Both the position numbers and the translations under genes were made by a program. This document shows, one piece after another, positions 9,804 through 18,185 of a DNA stretch of 26,728 nucleotides (positions are counted from its first letter, which is position 1; each line of letters opens with the position of its first letter). The notes under the pieces were generated by a model that saw nothing but the letters and a program-made list of their open reading frames with translations, was not told the DNA's origin and did no database searches. The stretch is from Chitinophagaceae bacterium. GTDB lineage: Bacteria; Bacteroidota; Bacteroidia; Chitinophagales; Chitinophagaceae. The stretch spans positions 1 to 26,728 of the forward strand of contig JADKAZ010000003.1 in NCBI GenBank assembly GCA_016719015.1, written 5' to 3'.

Positions 9804-10828
9804 ATGTTGTTCTGCAATTTTCTTTTCCTTTATTAATTCTTGTTGTTTCTTTTCATTTTCAAATGTCATCAATTGTGTTTGTTGAATGGCTTTCGCACTA
9901 AATACACTATCATTTTCAATTCTGTAAATTTCAGAATACTTAAAAGCACTGTCCACATTGCTGGTTCTGTAATTATCTAAAAGTAATTTTGCTGCGTTTA
10001 ATTTATAATTTGTAAAGCCGGTGTTTGCAATAACAGATAAAGCTCTTTTGCATAAAATATAGATGAATCTCTTTGAAAGATTGAAGCAAAAATTCTGCCT
10101 TTGCAGTATATGCCCAATTTAATTGTTTTACGGAGTTTCTTTTCAAACCATCTTCTATAGCCATATCAAAGTAACTTACTGCAAGTGCAGTGTTTCCCAT
10201 TTTTCCATGAATACCCCCAAGTGTTAAAAGCGTATAACCAAAATCGTCATAAAAACCTATTCGCTTACAAATCTCAAAATCCTTTTGTTCGTACATTAAT
10301 GCAGAGTCTGGTTTATTCATTGACAAATACACTTCACCAAGGTTTTGACAGGCCATGGATTTTATTTTCTCGTTTTTTACTCTCTCTCCAATTTCAAGAA
10401 CAGCTAAATAGTATTTGATTGACTGTTGGTATTCTCTAGTGTCTTTATAACAATGGGCAAGTATTGCTTTGGCCACAGCTAAAGATATTTCGTTACCTGT
10501 TTCAATTCCTATTTCAAATCCCTTTATGGAATACTCCAAACTCCTGGTAGTATTGCCCAATCCTCTATAACAGAAGCCAATCGTTGAAGTTGCCAAAGAT
10601 TCACCTATTTTATCCTTATTGGTTTGACAATATGCCAAAAATTTTTCTGATGCTTTCAGAAATATTAAAGGATCTCCTTCCGAATATGTTTTATAAACCG
10701 CAAGTATAGCTTCATAGCGAAGACTATCGCTTTTGCGGCAGAATATTTTAAAAATAAAGAATCAGTACTTTGTGCAAAGGCTGTTTGCATACTTGCAATA
10801 AAACAAAAGAGTACTAGTGTTTTTTCAT
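9441..10828 (-). CDS. TPR protein with three-helix membrane C-terminus (copy 2), frame interrupted
   Basis: Paralog of the next gene downstream. The ATG at 10828 runs into a stop because one A seems lost from the A-run after it. Restored, it reads 'MKKTLVLFCFIASMQTAFAQ', very close to the signal peptide of copy 1. The TPR region follows (about 10003-10640), with units such as 'NTTRSLEYSIKGFEIG', 'REYQQSIKYYLAVLEIG' and 'NTALAVSYFDMAIEDG'. After a frame change near 10030 come a coiled linker ('FENEKKQQELIKEKKIAEQH') and the membrane end ('FEFLNLLLHPFLESITHHSP'). The stop is TGA at 9441-9443. Breaks near 10820, 10740, 10030, 9740, 9670 and 9540 are single-base. Restored length is about 460 residues, as in copy 1. 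It starts 11 nt after the P1 peptidase stop. Confidence 0.7.
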
Positions 10829-10839
10829 TCAACTGTAAT

Positions 10840-11994
10840 TTATTTCACCCGGTTATACTTTTTCAAAACATCGATTACCAATTTATGCGGCAGTCCATAA
10901 GCCTTGTTGCCATTTATCCCTTCCATCGTTTCTGCTGCCACCATCGCATTAATGATGGCTTCTTCCACCGCCTGCACTGTTCCGTTAAACAATGGATTAA
11001 TCATATCATTCGGTAGTGCATCCACTTTTGTAAAATCTTCCCGTTGAAATGCAGTTGGGTTGGCCGTAGAAAAGGCTATAAAAATATCGCCGGAACCATT
11101 TTCTCCCCGTCCGCCAACTTTGCCCACACCCAGGGCAATTCTGGCGGCCATTCTTTTTAACTGGTGAGGTAATAAAGGCGCATCTGTTGCAAGCACCACA
11201 ATAATAGAACCATCACCCGGCTGATAAGATGGTGGTGCTTTAAATTCATAATTCATGGTATCCTTTAATTCTCTGCCAACAGGCACACCAGCGATCGTAA
11301 AATTATTTTTGCTTCCAAAGTTGGATTGCACCAATACACCAATGGTATACGTGGAGTCTTTAATTTTTATCACTCTCGATGCAGTGCCGGTGCCTCCTTT
11401 AAATCCCAGGCACATCATACCTGTGCCACCACCTACATTTCCTTCTTTCACTAAACCACTCTTTGCACTGTCTAGTGCCTCCCAGGCATTTTCTTCTTTT
11501 ACATGAAAGCCATAGATGTCATTTAAAAAACCATCGTATGTTTCTGCCACCACTGGATAGGTGTACCAGAAATCTTCTTTATACCATTTATTCTTTACAT
11601 ACCATTTCAACACCGCATCTCTTACCGCACCCACACTATTTGTATTGGTTATCATAATCGGGCCTTCTAAAATCCGGATTCAGTTATCCAGGTAGTGCCT
11701 GTCATTTCTCCATTACCGTTTAATGCATACCAGTTTCCATACACCGGATTATTGTTTTTTCCTCTTGGTAAAATAGCAGTGACACCTGTACGTACCGGAC
11801 CCTTGCCCCGTATATTTTCCCGTGCCAGAAATGATGGTACTGAAACCTACTTCCACACCTTTTACATCAGTAATAGCATTGAACTTTCCCGGTTTGCCAT
11901 CAAAAGGAATTCCAATATCTCTTGCACGGGGTTTTTGCGCATGGATGTAAAAGTTCCCCAGAATGAATACAGTAAATACAAAAATCTTTTTCAT
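10840..11994 (-). CDS. P1/S58-family aminopeptidase (DmpA/BapA-like), secreted, frame interrupted
   Basis: The ATG at 11994 gives a signal peptide (MKKIFVFTVFILGNFYIHAQ), then 'RARDIGIPFDGKPGKFNAIT' and 'VKGVEVGFSTII', the start of DmpA-like P1 peptidases. Restoring a base near 11822 gives 'GPVRTGVTAILPRGKN' and 'NGNGEMTGTTWITESGF'. A T lost near 11668 then joins this to 'EGPIMITNTNSVGAVRDAVL'. The large intact C-terminal piece holds 'KGGTGTASRV' and 'GGRGENGSGDIFIAFSTANP'. The Gly-Ser in that last motif is where family members cleave themselves to free the N-terminal Ser nucleophile. Restored length is about 385 residues, normal for the family. These enzymes release N-terminal D-, L- or beta-amino acids from short peptides or amides. 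A signal peptide suggests periplasmic action. It lies between the amidohydrolase and TPR genes with gaps of 19 and 11 nt. Confidence 0.88.
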
Positions 11995-12013
11995 AGTAAG
12001 AAGTTTATCTTTT

Positions 12014-13454
12014 TTAATTAAATCCCACTTTGCCTTTCACCGATTCAAATAATTTCTTTGAGTTATATCCAACGCCGTTTTTAAAAACATATAATACCTT
12101 GCGTATGTCGCTGATGTTTTTTGACGGGTCTCCATCAATGATTAAAAGGTCGGCTGATTTACCCGGTTCAATGGTGCCAATTGTTTTATCAAAACCTAAT
12201 GCAATACTGCCATTCAGTGTTGCAATTTTTATCGCTTCCAGCGGGGTGAATCCAGCTGCTTCAACGAGTAATTCTATTGCCCGCCAATTACCATAACCGG
12301 CTAATGTCCCGCCATTACCTGTTGGATCGGTGCCAACAGTAAGCAAGCCACCCATTTCGTAAAACATTTTTTCCATTTTGGAAGTAGTAGCGAATGCTTT
12401 ATCGTACACAGTTGGGCCTTTGGCCGATTTGATAGCGGAAAGTCTTTGTAAATAAAAGTCCCTTGTATCTGGCGACATAGCATTGAGTGCTTCCTGGTTC
12501 GGTTGCGGTTGAGTGGTGGTATTTCCTTCAAACACGGATAATGAAGAAGTGATACTTGTTTTTTATCAATCAAAAATTGAATGAATTGTTTTACACTGTC
12601 ATGCTGAATATCAAGATTACTCAATGCTTTATAGGAACTACCGGGAGCTGGGGTTCATTTTCTTTTTACCAGCAGCAAAATCAGTACTGGCCATAAATCC
12701 ATGTTCTAAATTATCCATACCCAAAGAAGCCGCTTCTTTATAAGTAACAATATCCAGGTGACCCGTAATTTTCAACTTTCTTTTATGCGCAGCATCAATA
12801 GCCGCTTTCAATGTTGGCTTATCTACACCCATGTAGGATTTAAAAGAAGTAAAGCCCTGGTCGGCCCAATAGTTTACAAAAGCTGCTGCATCGGCCGGTG
12901 TTTTATTTTCATTCATTTGCGGAAACCGTGTTGACTTTCCTTCAATGTATGGAGCAGTCAATTCCATATTGGGACCGGGGAATACACCGAGGTCAATATC
13001 TTTTTTTATCCGGAGGTCTGAGTAGGGCTCAATACTGCCACATGTTCTGATCGTAGTAGCACCGGCAGCGAGGTAAAGCCGGGGAAAGCTAAATGGTAAT
13101 TGTTTTAAATGAAGATAACGGGCTTCTATGGAAGGTGCTGATATATACATATGTTCATGCAGCATCACCAAACCCGGCATAATGGCTTTGCCATTCAGAT
13201 CAATGAGCTTGGCACCATTGGGTATAGCCGCTTTTGCATCATCACCCACCCAATCAATTTTACCATTGCTGATGATGACTGTTTGATGCGGTTTGGCAGC
13301 ATTGCCTTTGCCATCAATCAATAAACCATTTTTGAAAACTGTAACCGGGTCATTGTATTCAATATATTTTTTTGTTTCATCGCTGAACTTTATTTGTGAA
13401 AAAAGCCGGAGCTGCAAATAAGTATGCAATAAAAAGGAGTACTATTTTTTTCAT
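12014..13454 (-). CDS. Imidazolonepropionase-like metal-dependent amidohydrolase, secreted, frame interrupted
   Basis: The ATG at 13454 starts a signal peptide (MKKIVLLFIAYLFAAPAF). A homopolymer change near 13398 joins it to 'SQIKFSDETKKYIEYNDPVT' and the N-terminal beta domain ('VFKNGLLIDGKGNAA'). Metal ligands of the amidohydrolase barrel are all there: HEH in 'MLHEHMYISA', the candidate bridging Lys in 'FTSFKSYMG', His in 'KITGHLDIV', His in 'NLEHGFM' and Asp in 'TVGTDPTGNGG'. The C-terminus returns to the beta domain with 'IGTIEPGKSADLLIIDGDPS'. Frame breaks near 13398, 12640 and 12550 leave the downstream protein intact, so about 480 residues in all. The subfamily includes imidazolonepropionase, Xaa-Pro dipeptidase-like and other cyclic amide hydrolases. 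Being secreted and next to peptidases suggests a dipeptide or N-acyl substrate. Confidence 0.85.
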
Positions 13455-13498
13455 GATGATGAGTTGAATGGATTACTGAAATATATGGCAGTTCGTTT

Positions 13499-13948
13499 TT
13501 AACTTATTTTTGTACGAGTTGAATGCAGGTGTTTAACTCTCCACTGTTTTCTTTCTTTCGCTAAAACTACAGTTTCTAGCCATTGTACCGTTACTTGTTT
13601 GCCATCTTTTAATATTATTGACTGAAGCCGATAAGTAATCCATGCCGTATTCTTATCTACTGTGGTATTGATGAACTCAAAACTATTGGTACGTTTAAAA
13701 TTGGCTGACTGATTCAATGTAATGGCCTTTAGGATCAGTGTATCCATATTCCATACCTGTCCATATTCGTACAGTGTAATATCCGCTGTGCTATGGGCTT
13801 TCAGGCTGACAGAGTCCCGGTTTGATAAAGCATCAAAAAATTTTATTATAGTTTGCTGCACAGCCTGCTGGTTTTTGGTTGTTGGTTGCTGAGCCTGTAA
13901 CAATGCTATGCATAAAATGGCGGGGAGAAGGATTGATAGTTTTTTCAT
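13499..13948 (-). CDS. Secreted NTF2-like (SnoaL/DUF4440-type) protein
   Basis: An intact 149-residue protein with a signal peptide (MKKLSILLPAILCIALLQAQ). It contains one NTF2-like cone fold: a helix 'VQQTIIKFFDALSNRDSVSL', the strand motif 'ITLYEYGQVWNMDT', then 'NTAWITYRLQSI' and a closing pair of strands 'QWLETVVLAKERKQWRVKHL' and 'HSTR'. Secreted DUF4440-type proteins of this size are common in Bacteroidota and may bind small molecules or act as simple enzymes, but no catalytic set can be named here. The gene starts 14 nt after DUF2306 and is followed after 44 nt by the amidohydrolase, so it looks like part of the same transcript. Confidence 0.75.
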   Translation of the reverse strand: MKKLSILLPAILCIALLQAQQPTTKNQQAVQQTIIKFFDALSNRDSVSLKAHSTADITLYEYGQVWNMDTLILKAITLNQSANFKRTNSFEFINTTVDKNTAWITYRLQSIILKDGKQVTVQWLETVVLAKERKQWRVKHLHSTRTKIS

Positions 13949-13962
13949 AAATACTTTTTTAC

Positions 13963-14580
13963 TTATGCTGATTGTTTTTTATCGTTTATCAACCAATATA
14001 GATGGAACAACAATAATGGAACCAGCCACACAAATACATCTGAAGCCAGATATGCTGTTGATTTATTTGGAAATAAATAATAGAATACATCCATAGCGTA
14101 AGCATCAATTACTCTTACAGTAACAAAATAAGCCGCACAGATAAAACTGCTGATCATCATTCGTTGATGTAATATTATTTTTCGTTGCTTAATAAAATAA
14201 AAGGCAAGTACGACAAACAACAGCCATAAACTGGTTACTATAAATTGGGAGGGCATACAGGCAACACAACTCGTTCTGGGTAACATAACATACAAGGTGG
14301 TAATACAGAGAAACGATGCAAGTATATAGAGCTTGCCTGTTTTACGATGAAAAGAAATGTATTTGTTGCGTATGGCAGGTGTGAATTGTAATATAGCGGT
14401 GCAATAAACAATGATGCCGGCCAAAATATGCAACGCAAAGATGCTGTTGTCAAATGTAGATTTGCTTCCCCAATGTTCTAAAGTATCGTTGGTGAGGTAC
14501 TTGTATTTAGGTATCAACATAAAGAGAAAGAGGCCAAAGAAGGCAAGCCAAAAAATAGCAATGGAAATTTTCTTTAGCAT
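13963..14580 (-). CDS. DUF2306 membrane protein
   Basis: An intact 205-residue protein with about six membrane helices. The family pattern is clear: 'FALHILAGIIVYCTAILQFT' (helix with conserved His), then 'ISFHRKTGKLYILASFLC' (HR..GK.Y), and a later 'ILHQRMMISSFICAAYFVTV' (H..RMM...). These His residues are typical of DUF2306, suspected of heme or metal binding but without known activity. Between the two parts is 'PRTSCVACMPSQ', with two cysteines three residues apart facing a loop. The start lies 2 nt after the M20 stop, a spacing that implies translational coupling. No role in the neighbouring hydrolase set is evident. Confidence 0.8.
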   Translation of the reverse strand: MLKKISIAIFWLAFFGLFLFMLIPKYKYLTNDTLEHWGSKSTFDNSIFALHILAGIIVYCTAILQFTPAIRNKYISFHRKTGKLYILASFLCITTLYVMLPRTSCVACMPSQFIVTSLWLLFVVLAFYFIKQRKIILHQRMMISSFICAAYFVTVRVIDAYAMDVFYYLFPNKSTAYLASDVFVWLVPLLLFHLYWLINDKKQSA

Positions 14581-14582
14581 GT

Positions 14583-15890
14583 TTATTTTTTATTCATTTC
14601 TGCATAATCAAATACCAAATTGCAAAAAGTAATTACGCCTAATTTGAAGGAAGCATCATCAATTATGAATTCAGGCGTATGATGCGGGGGAGCTGTTTTG
14701 GCGTCTTTGCCTTTGGGCATACCACCCAAACGAAAGAATAAGCCAGGTACTTTTTGGGCATAAAATGAAAAATCTTCTGCACCGGTATTTGCAGGAACTA
14801 AGAATACATTTCCCACTCCGGCTGATTTTTGTAAAGTAGGTAACATGAGATTTGTGAGTTCGATATTATTAAACGTAACAGGATATTTAACTCCGTAAGG
14901 AAGTTCTACTAGTGCTGTTGCGCCAGCTGCTTCGGCTGTCTTTTCTGCAATTTGTTTAATACGGCTATAAATCAAAGTTTCATCTTCATTGGTGAAAGCC
15001 CTTACATCACCAAGCATCTCTACTTGTGCCGGAATTATATTAGAGCGGTTGCCGCCATTTATCGCACCAACCGTTACCACCGCCGCATTATCAGTAATTT
15101 TTACATTTCTGCTTACAATTTGTTGAAGGCTGACAACAATTTGAGAGGCAACAAGAATGGGGTCAACAGAAAACCAGGGTTTAGACCCATGACTGGGCTT
15201 GCCTTTAACCGTAATTTTAAAATCACCAACACCTGCTAACGTTCCACCCGGGCGATAGGTAAGATTACCAACCTCCACCTGTGAATCCATGTGCAATCCA
15301 AAAATCACATCCACTTTGGGGTTTTCCAATACACCTTCTTTCACCATCAAATAGGCTCCACCTTCTTCACCTATTGGGGCTCCTTCTTCTGCTGGTTGAA
15401 AAATAAATTTCACCGTTCCTTTCAGGTCTTTTTTCATACCTGCTAATACTTCGGCAACACCCATTAATACGGCCACATGCCCATCATGACCGCAAGCATG
15501 CATCACACTTGTTTCTTTGCCGTTATACATGGTTTTTACTTTGGAGGCAAATGGCAAGTCATTCGTTTCCTCTACGGGTAAGGCATCCATGTCGGCTCTT
15601 AAGGCGATAACAGGTCCGGGTTTATCCCCTTTTAAAATGCCCACCACTCCTGTAATACCCACTTTTGTTTGTAGTTCAATACCCAGCGATTGCAAATGTT
15701 TGGTAATGAGTTCGGCAGTACGAAACTCCCTGTTTCCTAATTCGGGGTTTTGATGAATGTCGTGGCGCCATGCAATTACTTTCTGCTCTATTTTATCAGC
15801 ACTTTTAGCGATGAGTTCTTTATAGTTGCTTTTTTGAGCGAATGCTATCTGGAAACCTAATAGCAAAATGATTATGATTGATTTTTTCAT
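14583..15890 (-). CDS. M20 family amidohydrolase (hippurate/N-acyl amino acid hydrolase-like), secreted
   Basis: An intact 435-residue protein with a signal peptide (MKKSIIIILLLGFQIAFAQ). The opening 'WRHDIHQNPELGNREFRTAE' is the classic M20D start. 'ALRADMDALPVEE' (about 97-109) and 'MHACGHDGHVAVLMG' (about 130-144) give the metal Cys/His pair and the Asp. 'FQPAEEGAPIGEEGGA' holds the catalytic Glu-Glu. 'GLHMDSQVEVG' and C-terminal 'PPHHTPEFIIDD' provide the remaining His ligands. The dimerisation domain lies between (about 215-330, 'GKPSHGSKPWFSVDPILVAS'). Relatives remove acyl groups from amino acids such as hippurate or IAA conjugates, producing a free amino acid. It precedes DUF2306 by 2 nt. 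A 152 nt upstream gap may hold a promoter, though no clear one is visible. Confidence 0.93.
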   Translation of the reverse strand: MKKSIIIILLLGFQIAFAQKSNYKELIAKSADKIEQKVIAWRHDIHQNPELGNREFRTAELITKHLQSLGIELQTKVGITGVVGILKGDKPGPVIALRADMDALPVEETNDLPFASKVKTMYNGKETSVMHACGHDGHVAVLMGVAEVLAGMKKDLKGTVKFIFQPAEEGAPIGEEGGAYLMVKEGVLENPKVDVIFGLHMDSQVEVGNLTYRPGGTLAGVGDFKITVKGKPSHGSKPWFSVDPILVASQIVVSLQQIVSRNVKITDNAAVVTVGAINGGNRSNIIPAQVEMLGDVRAFTNEDETLIYSRIKQIAEKTAEAAGATALVELPYGVKYPVTFNNIELTNLMLPTLQKSAGVGNVFLVPANTGAEDFSFYAQKVPGLFFRLGGMPKGKDAKTAPPHHTPEFIIDDASFKLGVITFCNLVFDYAEMNKK

Positions 15891-15937
15891 TTTAATTTAC
15901 TTTCAATTATTTATAAATTTTGTTGAATGCAATACAT

Positions 15938-16018
15938 TTATTTTCTATAGCTTTTTTCTAATATCAAAATACCTGTTTCCATTTCTGGTGAAGATGGTTT
16001 GATGTTGTCTTGTTGCAT
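15938..16018 (-). CDS. Possible 26-residue small protein
   Basis: In the gap between the MFS and M20 genes, an ATG at 16018 opens a short frame reading MQQDNIKPSSPEMETGILIL then EKSYRK and a stop at 15938-15940. The composition looks more like protein than the flanking AT-rich sequence, but there is no clear ribosome site and no known homolog. It could be a remnant, a leader or chance. Confidence 0.2.
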   Translation of the reverse strand: MQQDNIKPSSPEMETGILILEKSYRK

Positions 16019-16042
16019 CTGATTGATTTTAGTGTCCGTTCT

Positions 16043-17404
16043 TTAAAGCCTGCCAGCTTGGTTTTTTAAATACTTCTGCTCCAAATCTTCCACTTGCTCC
16101 AAATGATTCTTCACCTGGATAAATTTTAATAACAGCATGGCCAAAATGACAACTGAAGAAAACACAACAAAAATTGTTTGCCAGCCGAAATGGTTACGAA
16201 GTAATCCTAAAAATGCAGCACCTGCTGCTAATGCACCATTAAAAACCGTCATGCAAAAGGTGAACTGCAAGGCCGAAATTCTTTTCCAGCACATTTGCAT
16301 AGCTAATGCCAGCACACCAATATTGAGCAGCACGATACATATATTGATGCAGGCAATAAAAGTGATAACAAACGATTTGTTTTGCCAAAAGGCATTAGAA
16401 AAGGCCATAATACCGACCAATATGGCTGTAACTAAAAGTATACTCTGTAGCATGCGAACAATACCAAACCGGTAAATAATAATTCCTCCGGTTACCATTC
16501 CAACAAGTCCTCCAATCAAGTAGGTAGTAGAATAAGTTTTTGAATAAAAAATATTATCCCACCCAAGACTTTTAATGGTAAAAATGGGAAGCAACGTTCT
16601 CATGTAATGGATGGCAGCCATTATTATAAAAGTGATGATGACCAGTAACCACATATTACGTAATGAAAGCACCTGTTTGAAAGATTTGAACAGTTTACCC
16701 CAGCTATCAATTGCCATTAGTGCTGCATCAGGTGAAGTAGCACCGGCACTCCAGGGCAATAATTTTTCACCCTTTCTTTCTCTTAATAGTAAGGGTACAA
16801 GCATAAATAGCAGAATTGACATAGCCAGCAATGAAACGGCAAATGAAAAGCCATAGCTGTTAATGAGCCAACTTCCCAGTCCCAATGATAAAGAAGTGCC
16901 CACAATTTTGGATCCCCACATCAAACTGTTGGCTTTGCCTTGTTGTTCAATCGGTACAATATCTATCACTAAGCTATCGGTAGCAATATCCTGGAACATG
17001 ATAAAAATGTGAACACTTACTGCCACGGTGGTAAGTAATGCAACATTGTTTAAAGGGTCGGGCACAAATGATAGTGCCAGTAAGCTGCACATAATACCAA
17101 ACTGACCAAACAGCATCCACGGTCTTCTTCGCCCCATGGGCAAAAAAGTAAATCGTTCCATGAAAGGGGCTAATAAAATTTTAAGACTGAACGGAATCAT
17201 GATAACAGCGCTGTAACCGGCAATTTCTCCGGCACTCTTGCCATTCATCGCCATCCAGGCTGGTATGGCGAACATCGTTATGCCTTCCGGGATGCCTTGC
17301 GAAAAATACAAAACAATAAAAGTGGCATAACGCAAAACAGGATGCTCTGCCAGGGGAGGCAGTGTAGTTGTTTTTTTGGATGAAACAGCTTCTGTTGAAT
17401 TCAT
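16043..17404 (-). CDS. MFS transporter, AmpG-like
   Basis: An intact 453-residue carrier with twelve predicted helices. The first helix reads 'FIVLYFSQGIPEGITMFAIP', as in AmpG/PAT-type carriers, where Q-G-P-x-G is common. The first inter-domain loop has 'ERFTFLPMGRRRPWMLFGQ', matching the R-R-x-W motif of the group. 'IFIMFQDIATDSLVIDIVP' and 'QQGKANSLMWGSKIVGTSL' correspond to helices 4-5 of AmpG ('QD...D..R....'). AmpG imports cell-wall muropeptides; other members of the group move acetyl-CoA or siderophores. The tail is highly charged ('HLEQVEDLEQKYLKNQAGRL'). With hydrolases for amides around it, a peptide or muropeptide substrate is plausible, not proven. A 110-nt gap separates it from the cupin gene, and I see no clear promoter in it. 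Confidence 0.8.
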   Translation of the reverse strand: MNSTEAVSSKKTTTLPPLAEHPVLRYATFIVLYFSQGIPEGITMFAIPAWMAMNGKSAGEIAGYSAVIMIPFSLKILLAPFMERFTFLPMGRRRPWMLFGQFGIMCSLLALSFVPDPLNNVALLTTVAVSVHIFIMFQDIATDSLVIDIVPIEQQGKANSLMWGSKIVGTSLSLGLGSWLINSYGFSFAVSLLAMSILLFMLVPLLLRERKGEKLLPWSAGATSPDAALMAIDSWGKLFKSFKQVLSLRNMWLLVIITFIIMAAIHYMRTLLPIFTIKSLGWDNIFYSKTYSTTYLIGGLVGMVTGGIIIYRFGIVRMLQSILLVTAILVGIMAFSNAFWQNKSFVITFIACINICIVLLNIGVLALAMQMCWKRISALQFTFCMTVFNGALAAGAAFLGLLRNHFGWQTIFVVFSSVVILAMLLLKFIQVKNHLEQVEDLEQKYLKNQAGRL

Positions 17405-17514
17405 TTGTTTTGGTTTAACGAAATGCAGCTTTTAAGAATGTTGTAAATACATTATTTGTTTATCGCTAAGCTTTCTGTCTCACAATCCTCTACAATACAA
17501 TTGAGCGGTGAAAA

Positions 17515-18177
17515 TTATTTTATTTCAATCAGCACCATATTTATTGCTGCATCTGCCGTTGCAGAAAAGTAAAATGCAGCGGCTGGTTTTATGTATACAT
17601 ATTTTCCTGCTTTTAATTGCGAAAGTTCTTTACCTTTTTTGTTATGAAGGGTTACATCGGTGCCTGCTACCAATTCTGCTATCATCGGCCCCCGGCCCTT
17701 AATGACTTGCTTATTGAATAATTCTGCTGTCAAACGGTAAGCGATTATTTTTTCATTTTCAAATAATACATTGAAAGGGAGCGGTTGTAATATTTTGGCT
17801 GCCTTGTAAGCTGAAAGCAATTCAACATCGGTTACGTGAAATGGAACTGTATCACAATTACTCACCCTATGCACCAGCGTATCATTAACAAATGACCTGT
17901 ACCAGGCATAGCCTTGGGTATTTTTAGCGGTTACCCATTCCTTACCTTTTATTTGTGAGCATACAACTGTTGTGGTAAAATGCAGAAATACGGACGGTGT
18001 TGAATGAATATGAAACAAACTGGTATCGCCGGGCGGTATGTTAACATCCAGCAACCGGATATATTTATTTTCCAATACCTTTTTGTGGCGTGGTTCTTTG
18101 CTTACCTGTACCTGTGCTGTGAGTACAAATGAGCTCAATAAGATTATCCCTAAAAGGACAGCTCTTTTATTTTTCAT
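17515..18177 (-). CDS. Secreted double cupin-like protein
   Basis: An intact 220-residue protein with a signal peptide (MKNKRAVLLGIILLSSFVLT, cleaved near AQ). The segment 'ENKYIRLLDVNIPPGDTSLF' followed by HIHSTPSV is a cupin motif 1: PGD, then H-x-H spaced for metal binding. The second half has 'ENEKIIAYRLTAELF' and 'GTDVTLHNKKGKELSQLKAG', a second, metal-poor barrel. Relatives in Bacteroidota are unnamed secreted cupins, with no fixed activity. One His-x-His and no obvious Glu ligand remain in the first barrel, so metal binding is possible but weakly supported. It starts 8 nt after the stop of the DUF1624 gene upstream and so probably shares its transcript. Confidence 0.75.
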   Translation of the reverse strand: MKNKRAVLLGIILLSSFVLTAQVQVSKEPRHKKVLENKYIRLLDVNIPPGDTSLFHIHSTPSVFLHFTTTVVCSQIKGKEWVTAKNTQGYAWYRSFVNDTLVHRVSNCDTVPFHVTDVELLSAYKAAKILQPLPFNVLFENEKIIAYRLTAELFNKQVIKGRGPMIAELVAGTDVTLHNKKGKELSQLKAGKYVYIKPAAAFYFSATADAAINMVLIEIK

Positions 18178-18185
18178 TTAATTTT

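Noticed and set aside
15775..16042. Bacteroidota promoter upstream of the M20 gene (a TATTTTG on the minus strand)
   Set aside because: It lacks one base of the TAnnTTTG consensus and has no matching upstream TTTG element at the right distance.
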